Source of the DNA: Dama dama
Lineage: Eukaryota > Chordata > Mammalia > Artiodactyla > Cervidae
DNA length: 64,000 bases
NCBI RefSeq assembly: GCF_033118175.1
Contig: NC_083692.1
Location: forward strand, 19,154,501 to 19,218,500
Reading direction: 5' to 3'
The number at the start of each line of letters is the position of its first letter. Position 1 is the first letter of the stretch. The position numbers and the translations under genes are program-made. Of this stretch, positions 22,446 through 33,498 are shown in pieces. The notes under the pieces are model-generated. The model had not been told where the DNA came from and searched no databases. It saw only the letters and a program-made list of their open reading frames with translations.

Positions 22446-24149
22446 AAACAGGCTTAATACTGAAAATCCCTGACAACCTTTTCCTTCCTGAAGCTTCCCT
22501 CCCTTCCTCAGTTCAGTGACACTGCACCATGGAGGTTCTCCTCCCACCACTCATTCCCCTCAGCTGGTTCCTTATCCTCTTCCACCCTCTCATTATAAGT
22601 GTTTCTAGGCTCTGCCTGGGCCTCCTTGTCCCCCTCCTTTTCTTAGGCTTCTCCTCCACTGTTCCAAAATCAACTGGTAAGGCTATTTAAGGGACACACG
22701 TTTACAGCTCCAGGCCCGTCCACGGGATATTTCAACTACTAGCACTTGAAAAGTGATACTTCCAAACTGATTTCTCCTCTTCCAGACTCTTCTTTGCTCC
22801 TAGCTTTCTTATCCTATGACTGTTTCCCCCATTTTCCAAACAAAGCCTCCTAGTCAACTTCACATTTTATTCCTTGCTTCTCAATTGACCGTCAAATCCT
22901 TTTCATACTTTTCCTCCTTTCTAAGCCTCTGTCACCACCAAATTTTCATTATATCTCACCCGGATCATGCAAAAGTCACCTCAAATCTCTCACTCATTCT
23001 AGACCTTATGTACCTAAGGCAAAGTTCTTGTCACAAAACTTATTAAGAGCAAAGCTCAAAACACCTTCCAAATCTGCCTGGCATTGATCACACAAAGGAG
23101 AGGCACTATAAATTTTTCAGAATACATCCAAAAGAAACAAGTCTCCCCTGAAATCTGAGGTAAAGCAGTGGGAGAGCAGCAGCTGAGGGAACCTGGATCT
23201 GAGGGAGGGGAAGGGGACCACAAAAGCCTTGCTGACAGACAAACTTCCTATCTTTCCTGCTGGAATGATTCTCAGAGACCAACTCCAATCCCCCAGTTCT
23301 CCCCAAATGGAAATTCACGCAGCAGTCTAGGACCAGAGGCAGCCACTAACTTAAAATTCAGCACCAGGCCATATCCACCCAGAGGAAAGTATGCCCAGAG
23401 TTGTGATAACTATTTACCCATGGAAGATGAGCCAACGAATGTAAAAACAGATGATAGATGCCGCTTCTATCATCTACTTTTCTCTGGAGAGAGGAGGGTA
23501 AGAAGTGAGGAAATCCATGCACTCAATAAATAAGCTTCTTTTTCATTGTTAAGGGCTTGTTACTAAATGGAGGTGGGAGGGGGTTTACCTTGGCAGAACT
23601 CTGTAAATGAGTTAAAGGAGAATTGAAACTGGCTTTGGCAGGTGACTGAAATCAGCCAAATGCAGTCAGCTCCCAATCTCGTTCCTGTTTTTATTCTCCT
23701 TCATAAGAGTGCACACTGGATACCGGCCGCTCAGGATCCAGAGAACCGCTCTTCGTAGTACACGCTCTGATATAATGCCCTCAATTCAACTCCGAGGGTG
23801 AAAACCTTTCCATGGTGAAACGTAACTCAAGTAACAAGATGCCTTTAACCAGATGTAATCTCCACCTGCCTCAAACTTGAGAGAATACTTACGACTTTTA
23901 CAACGTACTCAGCCATATAGTGATTTGCCTTCCATTCTTATCTCCCATGGTAAACCTAGAACGCTTTATTCCGCTTGTCCAAAGCAGGCAAACAACGCTT
24001 GTAAAATTATTAAGGTGACTTTCCTACCAGAGAAGCAGATACTTATTTGAAAGGAATCTGCGGGATCAAAAAGCCAAGTATCTAAAATACAGACAAAGCA
24101 CTGTACATAGAAGCCTCGCGACAGTCCTGATTAAGGCAAAAGCATCAGA

Positions 24150-25010
24150 CCTCAGTGTTTTCCGCCTCGAACTGAGACAGAAGGAAATTAGCCCTGAGTG
24201 CCACTCTCTTCCCCCGGACAAGGACACACTTAGGGGACGAGGCGTGGAGTTTCACCAGTTGCTCAACAAGACCCAGCGCAAGGCGCTTCCTCTTTTCTCC
24301 CGCTCCAACTCCAGGCAAGACGGTCAATCCCCGCCCAAGGCACCTGCGCCCTGAACTATCTTCGGGAAACCAGCACTTCCGTACCAAGGCTGAGGAGGGG
24401 AACTCTCTCTTCAACCGGACTGAGCGCCGCGCCCCGCGCCGGAGAAACGGGCCGCCCCTCCTGGTTCCCCACACGGGGTTCCTCGGTCCCCGCCCGACCG
24501 CGCCCCGCGCCTCATCCTCGAGGACACCGGCTCCGCGGCCCGGACGGCGACAAAGGGCCCGGCCCTGCCCGCAGCCGCCCGTACTGGCGCCGGATGTGAG
24601 GCGCGTTCCTGTCACCCCCAACTCCCCTTCGGGCACCTACCCTTTCCTCTCCGCCACCACCACCGGCCTCTAGCAGCCGAGGTTCCTTCCCGAGCATCCG
24701 CTGTTTTGTTTCCGATGTGAAATCGCGGCCTTTGGAGCTGATGGCCCAGGCCCCACCCAAAAGGCTTCACCGGTGTCGTCACTTCCGGCCCGGGCGTCGT
24801 TGGTGACCCGCCCGCCGAGGGGCGTGGCCCTGGAGGGGTCCCAGCGGCGTAGAGGCGGGTCCCAGGGGGAGGGGGCGGAGCTTCCGGTGGTGGAGATAGA
24901 GGCGAGGGAGCTGGCGCTTCAGGCGGGCTTCTGACCTGGAGGGACACCCCGCCCCTGGCTCACCAACCCCCATCCCCGTGGGCGCCAGCGCGGGGAGGAG
25001 GTTATCAGAG
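24150..25010 (-). promoter_or_regulatory. PSEN1: CpG island promoter of PSEN1
   Basis: G+C- and CpG-dense segment, in sharp contrast to A/T-rich flanks, spanning exon 1, upstream DNA (24714-25010) and the start of intron 1. Visible motifs upstream of exon 1: ETS/GABP-type ACTTCCGG at 24781-24788 and GCTTCCGG near 24880, and GC boxes (GGGGCGGAG near 24872, GAGGCGGGT near 24851). No TATA box at a suitable place. Typical of a housekeeping promoter; the human PSEN1 promoter is known to depend on ETS sites. Confidence 0.85.
24637..24713 (-). other. PSEN1: PSEN1 exon 1 (5' UTR), approximate start
   Basis: Begins around GGAAACAAAACAGCGG, as the human leader does, and continues through GGAAGGAACCTCGG to a GT donor. 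The donor could be GTAGGT (exon end 24641) or GTGCCC (exon end 24637, the position equivalent to human). The transcription start is inferred from similarity and is not fixed by the sequence. An upstream ATG lies at 24697-24695. Confidence 0.8.
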
Positions 25011-25133
25011 ATTAGAGGCTGCTCCTGAGCTGAGGATTAAGATTTCTACGTAAACTAGACCCAGTGTGTGCTTCTCCCGGCCTACAAGTGATAGTACATT
25101 AAATCTAACGTTTCTTTCATTTCTCTACAGGAC

Positions 25134-25319
25134 CTATCTGTACAGCGTTTCTCAATGCACATCAGCGGCACCGCAATCAAAAGGAAAAGCTAACAAATTG
25201 TAAATCCCTGTGCCCTCCACCCCCTCCCTAATGAATCAAGACTTTTGGTGGGTGAGAACCTTAGAAACTGCATTTTAAACAAACATCGTCTGGGATTCTT
25301 GGGTTCCAAGTTTAAGAAC
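25134..25319 (+). repeat. MER5-like hAT remnant
   Basis: CAGCGTTTCTCAATGCACAT...GAAACTGCATTTTAAAC...TTCCAAGTTTAAGAACC; diverged. Confidence 0.45.
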
Positions 25320-25522
25320 CTATCTTCCTAAATAGTAAGCTTTCAAAGCATGACTGTCTCATTTTTGTAATACCCAAATGGTACAGAGTAACTGGTGCAC
25401 AGTGAGTTGCCCTATGATCCTTTGATTTTTTGCATCTGCCAGCTTTCCATTCAGATGGCTGTAAAAACAGTACCAGTAACTAACTCCTTAAGTAGCAGAC
25501 CACACACATACTCATCTGAAAG

Positions 25523-25742
25523 CTTGTGTGTTAGTCGCTCAGTGGTGTCCGACTCTGCGATCCTATGGACTGTTGGCCATGAGACTCCTCTGTCCGTAGC
25601 ATTGTCCAGGCAAGAATACTGGAGTGGGTTGCCTGTGCCCTCCTCCAGGGAGTCTTCCCAACCGAGGGATTGAACCCGCATGTCCTACCTTTCCTGCACT
25701 GGCAAGTAGGTTCTTTAGCACGGGCAACACCTGGGAAGCCCC
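25523..25742 (-). mobile_element. Bov-tA SINE
   Basis: GTGTGTTAGTCGCTCAGTGG...CAAGAATACTGGAGTGGGTT...CACCTGGGAAGCCCC. Confidence 0.88.
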
Positions 25743-25751
25743 TTAACAATG

Positions 25752-25920
25752 AATCAGTTCAGTTCAGTTCAGTTCAGTTGCTCAGTCGTGTGGGACTCTT
25801 TTCGACCCCATGAACCACAACATGCCAGCCCTCCCTATCCATCACCAACTCCCGGAGTTTACCCAAACTCATGTCCATTGAGTCGGTGATGCCATCCAAC
25901 CATCTCATCCTCTGTCGTTT
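25752..25920 (-). mobile_element. BovB LINE 3' end fragment
   Basis: (CAGTT)n start CAGTTCAGTTCAGTTCAGTT, the BovB 3' terminus, followed by CATCACCAACTCCCGGAGTT and GATGCCATCCAACCATCTCA. Confidence 0.88.
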
Positions 25921-26961
25921 TACAATCATGTAAAACGAAAGGTGAACAATGGAGAAATGTTCAAATGCACAGGTAGTTAATCAGAAAACTGAAAATGAAG
26001 TCAGTAACAGCACCTGGCCAAATGAGACTTTTTATTTCTCTTAAATTTTCCCAAGATAACCCTTCGTATTCCTAGAGCATCAATCCCCAACCCCTTTCTC
26101 CTCTCCGCCCCAATACATGGATTTAAGTGGGTTTTACACACAACTTTATATTTAAGAACAAAGTAGCATTTGTTTTTCCATTAACAGGGAATGTTGGTGA
26201 AATAAAAAAGTTGACACCCCCCAAGTAAAATTTTTAAAGTTCTCTTCTCCCACTTCCCTCCTCAAACTTCACAAGGGTAGGAATTTTTGCCTGTTTGTCC
26301 ACATATATTACAAGTGCTGAGAACAATGCCTAGCACATAAAACAGTTCTATACATTTGTTAAACAAGCATAGGCTAAAAACCCATCCATCTGTGAACTAG
26401 TTGAGTCTCTTTGAACGCAACCTGGGATGTAAGTAGAAAGTCTTCAAATGCTGACAAACTATCTTAGGAACAAACAAAAACTTTGTGCAAAGATATTCAT
26501 GGAGTATTATTAATAGCAAAAATTGGAATGTTAAATGTCTTACAATAAAGTATTCTTCACCCACCACAGAATGCGATTAAAATTGTTTGTAAACATTATG
26601 TGTAACAGAAAAATGCTTATCCTGTTAAATTAATAAACATCTTTAATAGACATTTGTGCATATGGCAAAACACATTCCTGCAAAAAGGAAATAAAAGTGA
26701 TTTAAAAAGCAACCACTGGCAGAATAACTGGACTACAGATAAATTTTCCTCCAGTATTCTGTCATTTCTTCACCTTTTAAGGTATACAGAAACCCAGGAA
26801 GCACTGAGGAAGAACCAGTAAAGACACAGACTGGAGGAACAAGGCTAAAGTGACATCCCAGGGGAAGACTGAAGGCAAAAGAAGAGGGTGGCAGAGGATG
26901 AGTTAAGTTAGATAGCAGCACTGACTCAATGGACATTAATCTGAGCAAATTCCAGGAGATA

Positions 26962-27032
26962 GTGAAGGGCAGGGAAGCCTGGCGCTCCAGTCTATAGGGT
27001 CACGAAGAGTCGGACACGATTTAGCAACTGAG
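26962..27032 (+). mobile_element. BovB/BovA 3'-end fragment
   Basis: GGGTCACGAAGAGTCGGACA followed by CGATTTAGCAACTGAGCAAG. Confidence 0.7.
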
Positions 27033-27183
27033 CAAGAGACCCAATAGAGAGCAAACGCCCAGACTGCCAAGATGTAAACTATGGTGTAGCCTCTTACAAG
27101 GGTGGAATCTCATTTGGGATTATCGTCAGTCACCAGTAGAAAGTAAATATAAAAACATTGAGTGAGACTTTAAGAAAATGTTG

Positions 27184-27398
27184 GGATTCCCTGGTGGCTC
27201 AGATGGTAAAGCATCTGCCCGCAATGCGGGAGACCTGGGTTCGATCCCTGGGTCGGGAAGATCCCCTGGAGAAGGAAATGGCAACCCACTCCAGTACTCT
27301 TGCCTGGAAAATTCCATGGATGGAGGAGCCTGGTGGGCTATGGACCATGGGGTTACAAAGAGTTGGACATGACTGAGTGACTTCACTTTTTCACTTTA
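27184..27398 (+). mobile_element. Bov-tA2-type SINE
   Basis: Full-length: GGGATTCCCTGGTGGCTCAG, intact box B GGTTCGATCC, BovA part ending GACTGAGTGACTTCACTTTT. Near-direct repeats (ctttaagaaa) on both sides. Confidence 0.92.
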
Positions 27399-27829
27399 AG
27401 AAATGTGAAGCACACATAAAACTGTAAGCTAGTTTATGGAATCTCAAGTGTAGTGAAAAGGGAAGGGAAGACCTAAGGTTAATTTCCTGTGTTGTTCAAA
27501 ACTTATTCCAGACAGAAGGAAGAAAGAAGATAATGAAAATACCTGAGCAAGGCTCAAGAAATTGAAAACTGGAAAAAAAAAATAATAATAAGTAAATAAA
27601 AAGAAATTGCAAACTGTAGTTAGAAACCAGAGACAAGTGGAGTGGGGGAGGTCTTCTGAATAGAAAGCAAACGTTTAAGATGCCTATCATAAAATGGAGA
27701 GCTGGAATTGGAGATTATACCTAAATGAAAGTTTTTGAAAGATTTTGTTAATGTGAGATTATTGGCTAAGTAAGGGGGGAGATCAAATAACTTTCACTCA
27801 TTCATACCTACCTAAGATAGCACTGGAAG

Positions 27830-27953
27830 TTTTTTGTGTTTCTTTTTTCCTGTGCCACACAGCATGTGGGATTTAGTTCTACAACCAGGGACTGAACCTG
27901 TGCCCCTTGCAGTGGAAGCAACAGTGTTAGCCACTAGACTGCCAGGGAAGTTC
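27830..27953 (-). mobile_element. CHR-type SINE
   Basis: CTGTGCCACACAGCATGTGG...ACTAGACTGCCAGGGAAGTT; direct repeat AGCACTGGAA on both sides. Confidence 0.85.
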
Positions 27954-28894
27954 CAGCACTGGAAATTTAAGAACAATAAAAACCGCAGTGTTTGTGGTTA
28001 AGAAGTGAAGTTCAGTAAAAGAATGAGAAAAATAAAATAGAAGGTCCAGACTACCTGACAGTTGTGCTTTTATATTTTCCCCAGAAACGTCTGGAACTTG
28101 GGAGAACAGAGAAACAAATGACAAAAAAAAGAAAAGGAAAAAAGTGGCAAAAATCAGTAATAAGCAGTGAAAGACGAAGCAGATGGGAAATTCAGGATGC
28201 CAGATCTGTTAAAACTACTTGGGGAGAGGGGCTGTTCAAAACTAGAAAGGCTAGAGCAGTCACTAGTCCATAAAGTCAGGACCAAGGCCACTTCTTTACA
28301 CTATAGATTCCAAGGCAAAGCAATCCAATTTATTAACACTTCCCACATAAAGATAGTTTGTCTACATTTATACATTACTGCCCTGTTTGCTATGGAAGTA
28401 AAATAGGATCTGGCTCCTTAAACAGCTCAAAACGAAGGGCTGGCTTTATCTTACTCATCTTGTTATCTTTTAGTCTTAAATTCTGTATGACTGTCAATAT
28501 TTTATTAACTCTAATTTCCTTCTTAACAAAGAACCTGGACCCCCTTTATAAAGAAGACAACTTTGCCTCAAGAATATACTCAAAATGAAACGTTCACATC
28601 TAGTTTTTTCACCCATGGTAACAATCAGTTTTTAATTGACAAGGAAAAAAAATGAAACTTCATGGTTTCTAGATTCTAAATGAAGTGTTTATTAGTTTTT
28701 CCTTCTGTGACAAGAAAAAAACAGGAAAAACCATTTAGAACTATTTTTAAATTCACAATACTTTTGCTTCAAAGATTTCCTAAAAATGCTTTCTATAAAG
28801 GAACTTTTATTAACAAGCACTTTCTTCTGCCTTTAGGTGGCTATTAGCAAAACCATACCTATCCAAAATAAATTTCTGCAATCAGAATACTATT

Positions 28895-29115
28895 CTTTAA
28901 TCTGCAATGTCCATTCAATATTGGTAGCCATTAGCTAAATATGGCTGTTGAGGACCTTTAAATATGAATATTGCAAATAAAAAACTGGATTTTAAAATTC
29001 AATTTAGCCACACCTGACTTCTGAACACTTGAAATATGGCCAGTGTAATTGAAAACTATTTTAAATTTTAATTAATTAAACTTGACAGTGCAGACCTATA
29101 CCATGAATTATAATC
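28895..29115. repeat. MER58-like hAT remnant
   Basis: GTAGCCATTAGCTAAATATG...GAACACTTGAAATATGGCCA. Appears to be the other half of the family seen at 22110-22445. Confidence 0.45.
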
Positions 29116-29189
29116 CAGTATCCAGGCCCTTTAGATATCCAAAAAGAACATTATACCCACTGTTGCAGTGGGTAGCTAAGACTGTGGGA

Positions 29190-29312
29190 TCTGGGGAATT
29201 TCCTGACCGCCCAATGGTTAGGATTCTACACTTTCACTGCTGAGGGTCCAGATTCAGTCCCTGTTCAGGAACCTAAAATCCCACGTGCCATGCAGCACAA
29301 CCAAAAAGAAAA
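29190..29312 (+). mobile_element. CHR-type SINE
   Basis: GGGGAATTTCCTGACCGCCC...CATGCAGCACAACCAAAAAG. Confidence 0.8.
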
Positions 29313-31854
29313 AGACTCTGATTTGTAAAGTCTACATATTACCACCTCTGCTGAGAAGCTTCCTCCTATCCCTTACCTCCCAACCTTGAAGTCAGAGCAA
29401 GTTTGACAGTTCATATAGTGTACATTGTATATCTATTAGTGATCTTCTCCTTTTTTTCTCCACCGCTAGACTGTCAGCTACTACAGGGATTTTGCCTTAT
29501 TTATGTCTATCACTCCATCTAGCTTAAAACATGAATGGCACATATTAAGTGTGCTTCAACGGCAAATATGTCATACACAAAATGACAAAAGGGCTACCTG
29601 ACTTAATAATCCAGCTACTACTCTGTGCAAGAGAATCTAGAAGTCCTTTATTCAAATAACACACGATGTGGCAGAGTAGGTAGACTTGTGGAGTGTCATT
29701 TAAACAATGTGGCTTGAAAAGAATTTTTATTCATTTTTATATACAGAAATTATTTTCTTCCTGGATATTTTAGATTGCCATACCTAATTTAGTCTTCATG
29801 AGTCAATAAAAACAAAAGGCAAAGGACCTTTAAAGATTAAAATTATGCATTCAAATGCAAATAAATATTTCAATAATTTAATACAATCACAATTCAAAAA
29901 ATCTACCAGTTTATCAAAATACTATACACCAAGTTCACCTTGGTTTCTAGTGTGAATGTAATAGTTTCTGGGTTTAAAAATATGTGTGAAAAAAAAAACC
30001 TGTGTGTACATTTCCTAGTTTTCTTCCTGAAACTTAGACTATTTCTTAGCCTATTTGGAATTCCTTCTAATACCTTTTTATAGCTAGTGGCATTCACAAA
30101 TCAATTTCACCATCTTTTGCTAAGCAAAACAATTTCTCAATTTCATATTAATAGAAGGCTGAAATATGACTTGGAAAAATGTACAACCATTTTGACATAA
30201 AACCTTTCAGCAGTTTTTGGGTAGAAAGTGGAAACATTCATAGAACTTATATCAAAGAGTTGGGTAATAAGCCTCATATATACATTGTATACCTGCTTGC
30301 ATTTATCTAAATTTTCTTCATATTAGAGAAAAAATGATAATAGTGTTTAGTCCAGTTTGACTCTTGAGTTGTTTTCTCAATTTGTCTACTATATCTACCA
30401 TTCATGCCTGACTAGTACCTGAAACTGCACTCTCCACAAAATAATCATCAGCCTCTACTATCACATATCGGGAAGTGCTCTGATAAGATCAGAATGAGTA
30501 ACAACATAATGTTCTCTAAAGAGAGTATGTTCTGGGGCTGGCTGGGAATAAAGTCTAGAATATTGGAGCTGTTCTTGGGCATCCTTTTGGAAGATTAGTT
30601 TTATGTTTTATGTACCTATCATTTGCCTCAAAAACTGGTTTTAAAAAAAAAAAAAATTAAGCTGCATTTATACAGTCTGATAGGATAAAATACCAGTACT
30701 GACACTTTGAACTGCCAATCAAAGTAGTCCTGATATCACTTAGCACTGGTAACATGTGGGAGCTGGTCAGAAAGGCAAAGTCTCAGGGCCACCCTAGCCC
30801 CTACTAAGTCTGCATTTTAACAAGATCCCCCAGGTGATTCAGGTGCATGTTAAAGTTTGGGAAAAAACACTTTCTTCCTGCAGACAGATGTACACATTTA
30901 AAATTATTTTATTTACAGGGTCAAATGAAGAAAAAGCATATTTGTTTCCTAGCTGCCACATCAGAATGGCTGTCAAGACGTTCATGTAATTTTATAACAA
31001 CTTGAATGGGCAATATATGGATTAACTAAGGGTTCCAAGTTGAAATTAATCTATGAACAAATGGTAAAAACAACCTACAAAGTTCAAGGGATTTAGTAAA
31101 AATTTTCTTAAGTGTAATATTCCTGACACTAGAATATGCCAGCTTATTCTTATGCTTATAGATGTCCAGTTCTTTACATACAAACCTGAAAAATTCTGAA
31201 GACCCTGAAGTTTAAGCTTAGTGGCAAAACCTGACTTGAACTGACATTTAATGATTAATGTAGCAGTCTTTAACTCAATGATCAGTCAGATCAGATCATT
31301 TGCTGCAGAAATGTTAATATATAAATCTGGGATTCTGACACCAATCTCACTGGAGGTATTATGCAGTATATAGTATGTGCCCCTAAGGGCTTCACATGAG
31401 GACCCTTTTAAGGTAAATATGATTGAAAGAGCAGAAGAGACCAAAGCAAGGAAAATTAAATCTACCTGAATAAACTTCCATGCTAATGTTGGCTAAATAA
31501 AACCAACCTAATATGATGTCTCAGAAGCAATAATATGTGAGAGAGGATAGAGAGGCATAATAAACTGCTCGAACGAGGAGTTACATTCGGGGATCAATCT
31601 GAGAAAAGACTGGCAAATTAATTTGTAAATGGCAAGGGACATGTTTCTAAAACTTTCCCTTTAGAAACAAGTTAAAATATTATAACACTGAAAGGGGATG
31701 TATCTCCATAGATGTCTAGACTAATTCAAAATAAGGGAAATGGCCTCTTCTCACCTTCAGGTACTAATACTCAAAAATCCAGTCCATCAAAAATTCAGCC
31801 CATATTTTCAAGTTAAGTTTCTAGTATGCACTGCATAATTACAACATGATGCCA
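29313..31854. other. Repeat-poor A/T-rich block between RBM25 and PSEN1
   Basis: Only old material is visible: a MER5A-like hAT remnant (listed) and an L2-like tail near 29440-29550. No young SINE. It may be distal RBM25 3' UTR or simply intergenic DNA. No coding exon seen. Confidence 0.4.
30690..30868 (+). repeat. MER5A-like hAT remnant
   Basis: TAACATGTGGGAGCTGGTCA...TTTTAACAAGATCCCCCAGG...GATTCAGGTGCATGTTAAAG. Confidence 0.65.
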
Positions 31855-33405
31855 TTTATTTAACAAGACTCTGAAAGAATGAGTCCCCAAGATCAAATAT
31901 ATACATTTTTAATATCTGATATATTTACATAATGGAGCCATGCACATCATGGCTCAGTGTTAAGAACAGTGTTTTCAAATGTCCTCTTAAGATGTAAAAA
32001 AAATCCTGTAATTCAAGTTCAGTTATGCTTTTTATGGTTTAACACACCCCCTCAATCTTTTTTAAAAATAAATATTCAAACACGGGAATAGCTGCACCTA
32101 ATTTCTGTTAAGAACTGTTTAAAACTTGGTACATTTTGGGGTAATTTTGCTCCCTGGTGAAGTCCTGATCCATAATAAAGAAAGCCTCATGTATATCTCT
32201 AAGAACACAATTAGTACAGTTTTGAACGTTGATAAGCAGAAGTAAACAAGGTGTGTGCCTGCATATACACACACAAGATATAAACCCCTGACAAACACAA
32301 ATGAGTGGTAACTGCTTTAAACGACTTCCTTTATCCTTAGAAATTAGATGGAAACTTTGTAAACTGCCATGCTAAACTGCTATAGTATTTTGTCAAATGT
32401 TTTCTAGCCTGTAAAATTGCCTAATTTTATCTTTTGATAATTTTTTTTAAAGTTTTTTTTTCATTTATGCTTTCTGAATGAAGCTTTCTTTTTTAAAACA
32501 AAGGGGTACATCAAAATTAAACTAAGGATCAATGAAGTGCAAAAAAATGCATAAAATAAAGCTCTCCAGATTCTAAGGATCTGCCTCATTTCTGAACAAT
32601 GAAATCAGGGGGGAAAACCACTATGATTCACACTCCCTTAAGGAGAGGCTGACACAGCCAGCTATCAACAGAAAAACCCATTTCATTCAATAGACTGTTG
32701 CTTGCCATAAGAGAATACCATGCTCTGGGAGACTAATAACCTAATTATCCCAGACATCTGGATTGGCACAATACCATGTTTCCTTTACAATTCTATTCTT
32801 GAATTAGGAAATGTTTAAGGGAAATTTCCAAAGCAAACTAGGAAAAAGTAAGACTTTTATACATACACTCACACAAACACATTCATACAGAGATACAGTA
32901 GGAATGGATTGTCTGCTAATTTTCACACTCTAAATTTCATGCCATCATGAGGGCCTGCCATTTTTGATCAAGAAGGTAAGGGTAATAGGTATGACTGGTT
33001 ATTTTTTCAATTTAAAATCATTCATGTTGGTGCCTGTACAGTACAGTTCAATATTAAGTGCAATTCTGCATAAGAATTGGGGAGTCATTTTAATATTTAC
33101 AAGGAACAAATCAGCAGAACAAGATTATATCAGATAGGCTGTGTACAGTAGCTGCGGCTTATAAAACATACCAGTAATTTGTACCTGGTGAGTATAAAGA
33201 GAACCATGGTAGGATTCAGATGTCTTTACAACCAAGGGAGTACACACGGCATCAACAAATTAGAGGACAAAAAAATTCACATTTTCTACATTAAAAAAAA
33301 AATTACAGATCTCACAAATGTCTTTGAAGACAAAAAAACAAATTAAAGTCCTTTGAAGGATGGGAAAGAAGAAATCTGAAATGGAACTCTTAATGTCAAA
33401 GAGTT
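31855..33405 (-). other. RBM25: RBM25 3' UTR (proximal part, 3' end not fixed)
   Basis: A/T-rich non-coding sequence directly after the stop, with no ruminant SINE or L1. Possible polyadenylation hexamers read on the minus strand: ATTAAA at 33094-33089, AATAAA at 31860-31855, and further candidates at 30913-30908, 29731-29726, 28811-28806 and 28693-28688. I cannot tell which is used; the lower bound given is the first canonical AATAAA. Confidence 0.55.
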
Positions 33406-33498
33406 TTACTTCACAAGACCAATTTTCTTGGCTTCTGTTTCATATATCAATAATCTCCACATCTTGACTATAAAAACTTCTGCTTCTTCATCAAGTAC
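33406..33498 (-). CDS. RBM25: RBM25 last coding exon with stop
   Basis: 93 nt: VLDEEAEVFIVKMWRLLIYE followed by TEAKKIGLVK and TAA at 33408-33406. Closes the PWI domain. Acceptor TTTTCTAG. The exon continues into the 3' UTR. Confidence 0.96.
   Translation of the reverse strand, partial: VLDEEAEVFIVKMWRLLIYETEAKKIGLVK

Larger units (their letters stand above)
17283..24636 (-). other. PSEN1: PSEN1 intron 1
   Basis: 7.35 kb between the exon 1 donor and exon 2 acceptor. The first ~500 bp (24150-24636) is still CpG-rich. The rest holds the repeats listed separately (CHR SINE, BovB, Bov-tA, L1 tail, MER58-like, MIR). A 20820-21250 segment looks like an old LTR or LINE remnant that I could not classify. 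Stretches 19436-20800, 21507-22110 and 22446-24149 show nothing else I can name; 22530-23090 is pyrimidine-rich and may be an old repeat. Confidence 0.85.
25320..29189. other. Intergenic region upstream of PSEN1
   Basis: Between the PSEN1 promoter and the RBM25 3' side. Contains the Bov-tA, BovB and CHR elements listed. 25921-26961, 27399-27829 and 27954-28894 show no gene; 26280-26350 resembles the 3' end of an L2 element (CTGTTTGTCC...AACAATGCCTAGCACATA). Confidence 0.6.

Noticed and set aside
23168..23533. 121-codon open frame on the plus strand in PSEN1 intron 1
   Set aside because: No recognisable domain, no suitable splice or promoter context; probably chance.
24145..24636. 163-codon open frame on the minus strand inside the CpG island
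   Set aside because: It lies in the start of PSEN1 intron 1; Arg/Gly/Pro-rich composition is what G+C-rich DNA gives by chance, and the human sequence that I recall has stops here.
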